Shown one piece after another: positions 54,127 through 64,000 of a stretch of 64,000 nucleotides of DNA; position 1 is the stretch's first letter, and each line of letters begins with the position of its first letter. This DNA comes from Halobacillus ihumii (GTDB lineage: Bacteria > Bacillota > Bacilli > Bacillales > Halobacillaceae). The position numbers and the translations under genes are program-made. The stretch spans positions 3,544,636 to 3,608,635 of the forward strand of contig NZ_CACVAO010000001.1 of the NCBI RefSeq assembly GCF_902726645.1, in the 5' to 3' direction. Under the pieces are notes generated by a model. It made no database searches. It saw only the letters and a list, made by a program, of their open reading frames with translations, and had not been told where the DNA came from.

Positions 54127-55182
54127 TTAGTCGTCCAACTGTTTTTTAATTGTAATCTGCTCTGGATTTAATCCATTCCCGAGAGATCCGTACAGGCTCC
54201 CTTGTGAGGGATCAATTAACTCTCGATTGTCAAAATAAGCCCGCGGTGTTTTCCATAAGGCAACCAGTGCTTTGCTAATCGGCATCTCATGATAGCGCTC
54301 CGGCCACATTTTTTTAATATGATGTTTAACCAGCGGATAGTGCTTAGAACTCATACCTGGGAACAAATGATGTTCGGTGTGATATGAAAAATTAAAATGG
54401 ATGTAATCGACCCATTTCGGGACCGTCACAGTCAGGCTATTCGCTAACGGATCATTGACAGGGACGAGTGGGTTCAAACGGTGGTTTGTTGAAATGTAGC
54501 CCATTACGATCAAATTAGCGATCAGTAGTGGAAGAAAGAAGGCAAACAACCACTTTTCCCAGCCGATGATGAACAACAGCCCAATCCAGGTGACCCACGG
54601 GAGAATCATTTGCAGCCAAACTTCAGGCTGCTTCTTCGGTTTAAAATCCTTAATGTAAGCAAAAAACATTTTCAGGGAGTGGGCAGAGAATTGAATGGCT
54701 AGGGAAGCAAACGCAAAAAAAGCTCGAATGAATAAGGGAAGCTTGTATATCCAGCGAACCAATTTACTTTTGCTCAACCGTTCAAGTGTCGGCCATGCAT
54801 CGGGATCGTTCTCATCGTGCTGTGTATGAATGTGATGGTTTAAGTTATGCCATTTCCTCCAAAGTTTCGGACCTGTACTGAGCGGCCAAAACGCAATGGC
54901 ACCTAAGAGGTCCCGAACCCAAGGCTTTTTCACGACCGTACCGTGCAGAATTTCGTGACCTAGGAATCCCATGCCGGCAAAACTCGCCCCAAGAATAAGT
55001 GAAATCGGTAAGTAGATGAGCGGGTGCCAATTAAACAGACTAATTAGCAATAAGCCAGTAATCACAATAGCTAAATAGGCTAATCCTCCCCACAGACGTT
55101 TCGGAGCAGGTTTAAAGACGCCCTTCGGCATATGTTTAGCGATACGCTTGGCGTACCAGCCGTATGAATGAAAATCTTCCAT
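54127..55182 (-). CDS. des: Membrane fatty acid desaturase
   Basis: A 351-residue membrane enzyme. Three His boxes are present: GHEILHG (about 89-95), WHNLNHHIHT (about 125-134) and HTEHHLFPG (about 287-295), ligands for the di-iron site. Four or more membrane spans lie between. It resembles the B. subtilis Des (352 residues), a phospholipid acyl chain desaturase that adapts membranes to cold; the same role is inferred. The ATG has AGGAGAATTTC upstream. No DesKR-type two-component genes are adjacent. Confidence 0.9.
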   Translation of the reverse strand: MEDFHSYGWYAKRIAKHMPKGVFKPAPKRLWGGLAYLAIVITGLLLISLFNWHPLIYLPISLILGASFAGMGFLGHEILHGTVVKKPWVRDLLGAIAFWPLSTGPKLWRKWHNLNHHIHTQHDENDPDAWPTLERLSKSKLVRWIYKLPLFIRAFFAFASLAIQFSAHSLKMFFAYIKDFKPKKQPEVWLQMILPWVTWIGLLFIIGWEKWLFAFFLPLLIANLIVMGYISTNHRLNPLVPVNDPLANSLTVTVPKWVDYIHFNFSYHTEHHLFPGMSSKHYPLVKHHIKKMWPERYHEMPISKALVALWKTPRAYFDNRELIDPSQGSLYGSLGNGLNPEQITIKKQLDD

Positions 55183-55334
55183 GAAATTCTCCTTTTTTAC
55201 GAGACCGGGGAGTTTAAGAGACCTACCGGAATCCTAATTCCTTTAATAGTAGCAAGTGGAGCCATAGGGTGTCAATTAAAACATATAGGCTGGTCTTAAT
55301 AATAAGTCTTAATAAGACAACGAGAAATTGAGCA

Positions 55335-55391
55335 TTGACACATTTGTGAGTCTTAGGTATGATTACATTGATGATAATGATAATCTTTATC
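55335..55391 (+). promoter_or_regulatory. Fur-controlled promoter of the iron-binding protein gene
   Basis: TTGACA (55335-55340), 17 bases, TATGAT (55358-55363). A Fur box at 55373-55391 reads GATAATGATAATCTTTATC, one difference from the 19-base consensus GATAATGATAATCATTATC. It lies just after the start site, so iron would repress. Confidence 0.9.
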
Positions 55392-55533
55392 ATTTAGCTA
55401 GCTGGGCATGAGAAAGAAATAAGATGATACAGGTTGGAAACCCTAACGATACATATATGATAACCTGTTTTGTTCCATAATATATCCATGTTTTTTTCTT
55501 AAGATGGCCTATAATAGAAAGGATGGAGAAAAG

Positions 55534-56526
55534 GTGAAAAAACTCGGATTAATCTGTTTGTTTGCGATGATAGCTGTCTTGGCAGCTTGTAGTGGAGGAA
55601 GTGAGAATTCCAGCGAGGAAAGCAGCAATGATTCTCAGTCAAAGGAAGACACACGTTCAGTAACAATTGAGGATGCAATGGGAAAACAGACGATTGAAGG
55701 GACTCCTAAGAAAGTCGTTGTTTTAGAATGGACGTACGCTGAAAATCTTCAGGCTTTAGGCATGGAGCCTGTCGGAGTTGCGGGACTTGACCAATATAGC
55801 CAGTGGGTCAACGTCGGCATTCCTTTCAGTGATAAGGTGAAAAATGTAGGCACACGTGCTGAGCCAAACCTTGAAGCAATCGCCAGACTCGATCCGGATT
55901 TAATAATCGGGGTTAAATTCCGTCATGAACAAATTGCGGATCAACTAAAAGATATCGCGCCTACGGTAATGTTTGCACCGTACTCAGAAGAAAGTGCGAA
56001 AAACCAATATCAGAATATGATCGATGAATTCAACAAGATGGCTAAGATCCTCGACAAACAGGAAAAAGCCGAAGAAGTTCTCACGGCTATGAAACAGACG
56101 TTTAAAGAACAGCAGGCTCGACTTGAAGAGGCAGGGCTTTCGGATATCAATTATATTATCACCCAGGCGTTTACAGCTCAGAACACTCCAACATTGCGGT
56201 TGTTTACCGACAATTCAATAGTCGCTCACGTAATGAAGAACATGGGAATGAACAACGTCTTTGAATCAGACAAGCTGGAGACTTATGGCTATACACAAAC
56301 TACGGTCGAAACGTTACAAAATTATCAAGATGCCCATTTCTTCTATATTGTACAGAAAGAGGACAACATCTTTAGCAATCAACTGGCCGGTAACCCGGTT
56401 TGGGAAGAGTTAGCTTTTGTAGAGGAAGGCCGTACTCACCAGCTTCCTGGAGATACATGGACATTTGGCGGACCTTTATCTGCAGAAGTTCTAGCCAAAC
56501 AAATTGTAGATTCTGTGGTAAAATAA
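55534..56526 (+). CDS. Iron-siderophore ABC transporter substrate-binding lipoprotein
   Basis: A 330-residue lipoprotein with a signal peptide (MKKLGLICLFAMIAVLAAC) and lipidated Cys19, a Ser/Glu linker, then the periplasmic-binding fold (RSVTIEDAMGKQTIEG, then VGTRAEPNLEAIARLDPDLIIG). The class III fold is that of FhuD/FecB. The start is GTG at 55534, five bases after GGAG; an ATG at 55504 would place ten residues before the signal. Under a Fur box. It is followed, after a hairpin, by a fused permease. Confidence 0.9.
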   Translation: MKKLGLICLFAMIAVLAACSGGSENSSEESSNDSQSKEDTRSVTIEDAMGKQTIEGTPKKVVVLEWTYAENLQALGMEPVGVAGLDQYSQWVNVGIPFSDKVKNVGTRAEPNLEAIARLDPDLIIGVKFRHEQIADQLKDIAPTVMFAPYSEESAKNQYQNMIDEFNKMAKILDKQEKAEEVLTAMKQTFKEQQARLEEAGLSDINYIITQAFTAQNTPTLRLFTDNSIVAHVMKNMGMNNVFESDKLETYGYTQTTVETLQNYQDAHFFYIVQKEDNIFSNQLAGNPVWEELAFVEEGRTHQLPGDTWTFGGPLSAEVLAKQIVDSVVK

Positions 56527-56563
56527 TTTAGGTTGATCGTAATGAACCTTCATGAAGTGAAAT

Positions 56564-56602
56564 CCCGTCTTGATCTTTTCTCGTTCAAGGGCGGGTTTTT
56601 GC
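56564..56602 (+). terminator. Terminator or attenuator after the binding protein gene
   Basis: Stem CCCGTCTTGA/TCAAGGGCGGG with small bulges, followed by TTTTT. The permease gene lies downstream, so this may limit read-through to it. Confidence 0.75.
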
Positions 56603-56671
56603 TTATATACATAGTTTATGTTTTTATTTACTAACCGCCTTGATCCGCTTTTAAGAGAGAGTAGTGATGTT

Positions 56672-58699
56672 ATGAATCAAATGATGAAACAGACAATGAT
56701 TGGCGTCCTGACTTTTGGAGGCGGGGCTGCTTTGTTGTGTATATTAACGTTTATCCATATTAATCAGGGAAATGTGGCTATTCCAGTTGGGACAGTCATA
56801 GAGGCGATCTTTAACCCGCAGGATAACTTAGATCATCACACGGTTCGGATACTGCGGCTGCCGCGTGCTGTGATGGGTATTTTGGCGGGGGGAGCGCTTG
56901 CGGTCTCAGGGGTGGTGCTGCAAACCGTAACGAAAAACCCGCTGTCCTCAAGCAGTACGCTCGGCATCCATTCAGGAACCTATTTTGCTGTTGTCCTGTC
57001 CACGATCTTTTTTCCGTTTGCGATGTTCGGAAATGGAATTATCACCGCTTTTATCGGAGGGGTCGTCACGTTTCTGATCGTGTACTTGTTATCAGGGGCA
57101 GGGAACGCAACTCCTGTACGAATGGTGTTAGCAGGGATGATCGTCACCTTTTTATTTTCTTCCCTGACTTCGGTGCTGCAAATTTTTTACGAAAATGAAG
57201 TACAAGGCCTCTTTCTGTGGGGATCTGGCACCTTGGTGCAGAACAACTGGGATGGTGTACAATTTTCTTCCCCGTTTATTTTGGTATCGCTTCTCTTACT
57301 ACTAATCTATGCTGGAAAACTTAATACGCTGACCCTTGGAGATGATGTAGCGACCGCATTAGGTCAAAATGTCCGTTCCGTCAAATTCATTACAGTTATC
57401 GCAGCTGTGCTATTAACGTCTGTGACTGTGAGTGTAGTGGGTCCGATCGGGTTTGTCGGCCTTGTTGCCCCGCATATTATCAAGCTGATCGGTTATCGTT
57501 CTCACATTCCGCTGTTGATCGGTTCCTTTATATGGGGAGGCAATGTCCTACTGTTGGCTGACGTCATGGCTAGAATCATTGATCCTTCCTTCTCTGAACT
57601 GCCGGTCGGAGCGATTACCGCTCTCGTAGGATCACCTTGGTTAATTTGGCTTGTCCTTCGGATGAGAAATGACAACAATACGGAGGAGAACGGTACGATT
57701 ATGGCTGGTAAGGCCGCAGCCAATATCTCTTTAACAAAAATTGTTCCGACCCTGTCGGTAGTCATTCTCATCACGGTTTTCGTCAGTATGGCCTCAGGCA
57801 ATTTCGGCTTTGAGCCTGTATTGACGATCAACGCCCTGTTTGGAAATACGAACGAGTTTATTCGAAATTTCATCCTGGATTTAAGGTTGCCGCGCTCGAT
57901 GGTAGCCCTGTTCAGTGGGGCGATTCTCGCAGTCAGCGGATTGATTTTTCAAGGGGTGCTGCGAAACCCGCTGGCTGATCCATCTGTAATTGGGATTACA
58001 TCAGGAGCCGGGGTTGGGGCGTTGACCACCATGTATTTATTCAGCGTATCAGCAGTCTGGATCCCTGTTGGTGCGATGGTCGGGGCTTTCGTGTTCTTTC
58101 TGTTTGTCATGATTCTTGGGGCAAAAGCTAACTTTCATCCGACTACACTTGCTTTATTAGGAATTGGTATATCCGCATTTGGCTCGGCGATCATTCAAAT
58201 ATTGGTTGTGCAGGCTGATATGGGCGTAGCTTCTGCCTTAACCTGGCTGTCTGGAACCACATATGCTAGAGGATGGCCGGAATTACTGCAATTCCTGATT
58301 TGGCCGGTACTCTTATTTATTCCGATATTAGCGGTTCATATTAAAACATTGGATGTTCTGTCCCTTGGCGATGAAACGGCTAAAGGATTGGGTCTTGGTG
58401 TGACATCGGTTCGTTTCCAAATGGCCCTCCTCGCTACGTTACTGGCAGCATGCAGTGTGGCGGCGGTCGGTTCTATCGGGTTCGTCGGCTTAATTGCTCC
58501 GCACTTTGCGAGACTGATCGTCGGCAGCGCCAATCAAAAACTGTTACCCGTTACGATGTTGATCGGCGGATTCTTACTCGTATTGGCTGATTTATTAAGC
58601 CGGACGCTGCTCGCCCCAAATGAAATTCCTTCAGGGATTTTAGTGGCCTTGATCGGAGCGCCATATTTCTTATGGCTAATGAAACGCCGTTCGGTATAA
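56672..58699 (+). CDS. Fused FecCD-type iron transport permease (FhuB-like)
   Basis: A 675-residue protein consisting of two complete FecCD permease units in one chain. Each has LPRAVMGILAGGALAVSG / LPRSMVALFSGAILAVSG, the KNPLSSSSTLG / RNPLADPSVIG loop, LGDDVATALGQNV / LGDETAKGLGLGV and VGPIGFVGLVAPH / VGSIGFVGLIAPH. About 20 membrane spans in all. The ATG at 56672 fits the start of the membrane part; the frame opens 18 codons earlier at 56618. No ATPase gene follows, so an ATPase from elsewhere (FhuC-like) is needed. Confidence 0.88.
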   Translation: MNQMMKQTMIGVLTFGGGAALLCILTFIHINQGNVAIPVGTVIEAIFNPQDNLDHHTVRILRLPRAVMGILAGGALAVSGVVLQTVTKNPLSSSSTLGIHSGTYFAVVLSTIFFPFAMFGNGIITAFIGGVVTFLIVYLLSGAGNATPVRMVLAGMIVTFLFSSLTSVLQIFYENEVQGLFLWGSGTLVQNNWDGVQFSSPFILVSLLLLLIYAGKLNTLTLGDDVATALGQNVRSVKFITVIAAVLLTSVTVSVVGPIGFVGLVAPHIIKLIGYRSHIPLLIGSFIWGGNVLLLADVMARIIDPSFSELPVGAITALVGSPWLIWLVLRMRNDNNTEENGTIMAGKAAANISLTKIVPTLSVVILITVFVSMASGNFGFEPVLTINALFGNTNEFIRNFILDLRLPRSMVALFSGAILAVSGLIFQGVLRNPLADPSVIGITSGAGVGALTTMYLFSVSAVWIPVGAMVGAFVFFLFVMILGAKANFHPTTLALLGIGISAFGSAIIQILVVQADMGVASALTWLSGTTYARGWPELLQFLIWPVLLFIPILAVHIKTLDVLSLGDETAKGLGLGVTSVRFQMALLATLLAACSVAAVGSIGFVGLIAPHFARLIVGSANQKLLPVTMLIGGFLLVLADLLSRTLLAPNEIPSGILVALIGAPYFLWLMKRRSV

Positions 58700-58747
58700 A
58701 TGTGCGAAATATGCTATGATAGGTTAAAAATTAAAGGGAGTTTACGT

Positions 58748-59707
58748 ATGATTGAATTTATAAAATGTCATGGATCAGGTAATGATTTTATTTTAATTGA
58801 TGAACGATCTGAAGCGTATTCGTTTTCAGAACAAGACCGTTATGACCTCTCGATATTGCTTTGTAATCGTGTGGACGGCGTCGGTTCTGATGGCATCTTA
58901 TTTGTCCTCGACAGCACTAAAGCCGAGGCTCGAATGCGCATGTTTAACTCAGATGGGACTGAGGCTGAAATGTGCGGCAATGGGCTGCGCTGTGTGGCTC
59001 GCTATATAATAGAAGAAACAGGTAAGCAGGCGGTGGAGATTGAAACCGACAAAGCTGTGCTTGCTGTAAGTCAAGTCGACCCGATTTACCCAGGAATTGA
59101 TACATTTTCGGTCGCGATTGAACCGGTTTCTTTTGCTGTCGATTCTTTGCCGATGAATTTTTCTGCCGACGAAGCGATAGATGCTGAAGTGCCGGCACTG
59201 TCGAAAGACTATCGTTTCACTGCTTTAAGTGTACCTAATCCACATATTGTGGCCATCGTCGATGAATACCAAGAAGAAGAATTTGCAGCGATCGGGAAAA
59301 AAGCCAATCAGCTGCCGGACGTTTTTCCAAACGGGGTTAATGTCAGCTTTATGAAGCTGCTGGCGCCGAACAAAGTGTTTGTACAAACGTATGAACGAGG
59401 AGTTGGGTTAACGAATGCTTGCGGAACCGCTATGTCAGCTTCCTCACTTGTCTCAACTTTGCATGGGGGGAACGATCTTGACACGCCGATTGTGGTCATT
59501 AATAAAGGCGGACTCGTTAATTGCGTAGTACGTCAAGAAAATGAACGTTATTCGATCCGTCTGCAAGGGAATGCTACCTATGTGTACCGAGCAACGCTTG
59601 AAGTTGACTTAGAAAAAATGACTTGGAAACAGACAGATTCAGAAACTTACCAGAAGGAAATTGCTACGTATAAGCAACTTGAGCAATACGCTGCATCACA
59701 ACTCTGA
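58748..59707 (+). CDS. dapF: Diaminopimelate epimerase DapF
   Basis: A 319-residue cofactor-independent epimerase of the lysine and peptidoglycan precursor pathway. The catalytic thiols are Cys76 in AEMCGNGLRCVAR and the Cys in LTNACGTAMSAS. ATG at 58748 with AAAGGGAG upstream; 16 residues upstream in the frame are spurious. Preceded by the iron permease but with its own likely promoter (TATGAT near 58715). Confidence 0.94.
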   Translation: MIEFIKCHGSGNDFILIDERSEAYSFSEQDRYDLSILLCNRVDGVGSDGILFVLDSTKAEARMRMFNSDGTEAEMCGNGLRCVARYIIEETGKQAVEIETDKAVLAVSQVDPIYPGIDTFSVAIEPVSFAVDSLPMNFSADEAIDAEVPALSKDYRFTALSVPNPHIVAIVDEYQEEEFAAIGKKANQLPDVFPNGVNVSFMKLLAPNKVFVQTYERGVGLTNACGTAMSASSLVSTLHGGNDLDTPIVVINKGGLVNCVVRQENERYSIRLQGNATYVYRATLEVDLEKMTWKQTDSETYQKEIATYKQLEQYAASQL

Positions 59708-59728
59708 TGGAGGGAGAGATGAAATCCA

Positions 59729-60127
59729 ATGATGAAAACATTCTCAGTAAATACAAATCATCATGATCAAATGGTTGACATCACTCAGGAGATTGCCAAT
59801 TGGATCAAAGAACAAGGTGTTAAGGATGGTGCGGTTATTGTATCATCCATGCATACGACTGCCGGCATCACGGTCAATGAAAATGCTGACCCTGACGTAA
59901 AAACGGACATGTTGAGAAGATGGGATGAAATTTTTCCATGGGAAGATCAAAGAGATAAACATATGGAAGGCAATACAGCGGCCCATATGAAAACGAGTTA
60001 CGTTGGTCACGCTCAAACCCTAATCATTGAAAACGGTGAGTTGGTATTAGGGACATGGCAGGGGATTTACTTCTGTGAATTTGATGGACCAAGGCGAAGA
60101 AAAGTAAGCCTGAAATTGTTGAAGTAA
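59729..60127 (+). CDS. YjbQ/UPF0047 family protein (secondary thiamine-phosphate synthase type)
   Basis: A 132-residue protein. [19 protein letters not shown] and [19 protein letters not shown] with [18 protein letters not shown] are the signature blocks of UPF0047. E. coli YjbQ shows weak thiamine-phosphate synthase activity; a real role is unknown. Two tandem ATGs (59729 and 59732) follow GGAGGGAGAG. Ends at a strong terminator. Confidence 0.9.
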   Translation: MMKTFSVNTNHHDQMVDITQEIANWIKEQGVKDGAVIVSSMHTTAGITVNENADPDVKTDMLRRWDEIFPWEDQRDKHMEGNTAAHMKTSYVGHAQTLIIENGELVLGTWQGIYFCEFDGPRRRKVSLKLLK

Positions 60128-60128
60128 G

Positions 60129-60174
60129 AAAAAGCGTCAGTTCTTCATTCAAGTGAGGGACTGACGCTTTTTTT
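60129..60174 (+). terminator. Terminator after the YjbQ-type gene
   Basis: Perfect stem AAAAAGCGTCAGT/ACTGACGCTTTTT with a T-run. Confidence 0.92.
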
Positions 60175-63173
<2,999 letters not shown>

Positions 63174-63244
63174 TTGCTGAATACGTTCAGATGGTAACAT
63201 TGCTCCGATTCATTTTCGGTGGTTGAAAAGCAATAGCAAATATA

Positions 63245-63284
63245 AAAAAGCTGCATTTTCCGTTTGGAAAATGCAGCTTTTTAC
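63245..63284. terminator. Bidirectional terminator
   Basis: Perfect 17-base stem AAAAAGCTGCATTTTCC/GGAAAATGCAGCTTTTT with a four-base loop. It ends both convergent genes. Confidence 0.95.
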
Positions 63285-63320
63285 TGTTGGAACGAATTTG
63301 TACTGAACACTTAGTACTTT

Positions 63321-64000
63321 TTAACAGATGGAATCTTTCGGGCTTGGGTTGCTTAATCCGAAGATCGGCCGGATAAACAAGGCCAGATATGTTCCAGCCA
63401 GGGCCATAATCGCCCAGACCCAGCCGTGAAGGCTGAAGGAAGCAATGCCGCCAAAATAAGCGCCAATATTACAGCCGAACGCCAGACGTGCTCCATAACC
63501 CATAAGAATTCCGCCTAGTATAGACGAGGTCGCTACTCCAGGTTTGATTTTTCCTGGTTTAAAATTACCCTGGAAGCTTGCGGCAATGAAGGCACCTAAT
63601 ATGATCCCGAAATTCATCACACTGGTTGAATCAGCAAGGACAGTTTGATTTAAAGCTTCCGTATTCCCTTGCCAATATCCCCAGCTGGCCACATCTACTC
63701 CGAAGGTTTGCAGAAATTTTGATCCCCACAGGGCGAAAGCTGAAGTAATGCCCCATGGATTGCCGCGTACAGAAAGGGTGATCGCGTTGAGGACAGCTAA
63801 TACAACAGCTGCCACGAGCAACGGCCAAGCACCGCGCCAAATCTTTTTCCATCCTGAAGTCGTCTTCAGCGGAGCCATTTGCGGCGGGGTCTTTTTTCGG
63901 GCGATCTTGACTGTGATCGCATAAATACCTGCGAATACGGCGAGGTGCAGCACCCAGCCGCCTAAATAGCCGAGGCCTGTGCTTTCGGCCAGTGAAATCG
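63321..64000 (-). CDS. YeeE/YedE-family sulfur transport protein (N-terminal end outside window)
   Basis: A membrane protein with at least six hydrophobic segments. GARLAFGCNIGAYFGGIASFSLHGW near the C terminus is the YeeE/YedE signature with the conserved Cys used for thiosulfate uptake. The frame stays open to base 64000 (GYLGGWVLHLAVFAGIYA upstream of the GTG at 63953), so the start is outside the window. The family moves thiosulfate or other sulfur compounds; the ending with SPKDSIC is an extra Cys. Confidence 0.88.
   Translation of the reverse strand, partial: ISLAESTGLGYLGGWVLHLAVFAGIYAITVKIARKKTPPQMAPLKTTSGWKKIWRGAWPLLVAAVVLAVLNAITLSVRGNPWGITSAFALWGSKFLQTFGVDVASWGYWQGNTEALNQTVLADSTSVMNFGIILGAFIAASFQGNFKPGKIKPGVATSSILGGILMGYGARLAFGCNIGAYFGGIASFSLHGWVWAIMALAGTYLALFIRPIFGLSNPSPKDSIC

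Overview
The window is a chromosomal segment of an endospore-forming, Gram-positive member of the Bacillaceae. It carries spore coat genes (cotO, cotW, cotX, a cotY/Z-type gene), a complete gerA-type germination operon, strong GGAGG ribosome binding sites, FapR, LexA, Fur and T-box type control elements, and long stretches of gene order shared with Bacillus subtilis (nadF-yjbO-prpE, fabI-cotO, yjcA, yjcF-yjcG-yjcH). The gene set and protein style suggest a halotolerant genus such as Halobacillus or a relative; that placement is inference, not proven by the sequence.

Layout. 0-5.2 kb: end of NAD kinase, a pseudouridine synthase, PrpE phosphatase, a RodA-type wall polymerase and the MgtE magnesium transporter. 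5.2-7.3 kb: a tandem pair of DUF3231 proteins. 7.5-13 kb: fabI behind a FapR operator, then a spore coat and sporulation cluster with three well-matched sigma-K promoters. 13-21 kb: metabolic and housekeeping genes (two convergent genes for a metallo-hydrolase and a DUF421 protein, yjcFGH, tRNA-Val, an M24 peptidase, an arylamine acetyltransferase, a TRIC-like channel, an M20 peptidase). 21.3-24.4 kb: serC-serA behind an apparent glycine riboswitch. 24.4-35 kb: accessory genes (GMC oxidoreductase pair, small membrane proteins, AraC and RpiR regulators, metallo-beta-lactamase fold hydrolase, nitroreductase, class III aminotransferase) and a decayed ferritin-like gene. 35.5-38 kb: an SOS-type error-prone polymerase operon (uvrX, a WYL-like protein, a YolD protein). 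38-42.3 kb: germination operon with an extra 55-residue membrane protein. 43.5-54 kb: ilvE, then a T-box-controlled ilvB-ilvN-ilvC-leuA-leuB-leuC-leuD-ilvA operon with a 130-base GC-rich repeat embedded in it. 54-58.7 kb: a fatty acid desaturase and a Fur-controlled iron-siderophore binding protein plus fused permease. 58.7-64 kb: dapF, a YjbQ-type protein, a rifampicin-phosphotransferase-like enzyme and the end of a YeeE/YedE sulfur transporter.

No single large undescribed system is obvious; most of the window is ordinary core chromosome. The most unusual points are a family of intergenic arrays with a 21-base period found at four loci, the glycine riboswitch in front of serine biosynthesis genes, the GC-rich repeat inside the ilv-leu operon, the three-gene SOS module in which two partner proteins look WYL-like, and several very short or non-ATG-start genes in the coat, germination and membrane regions.
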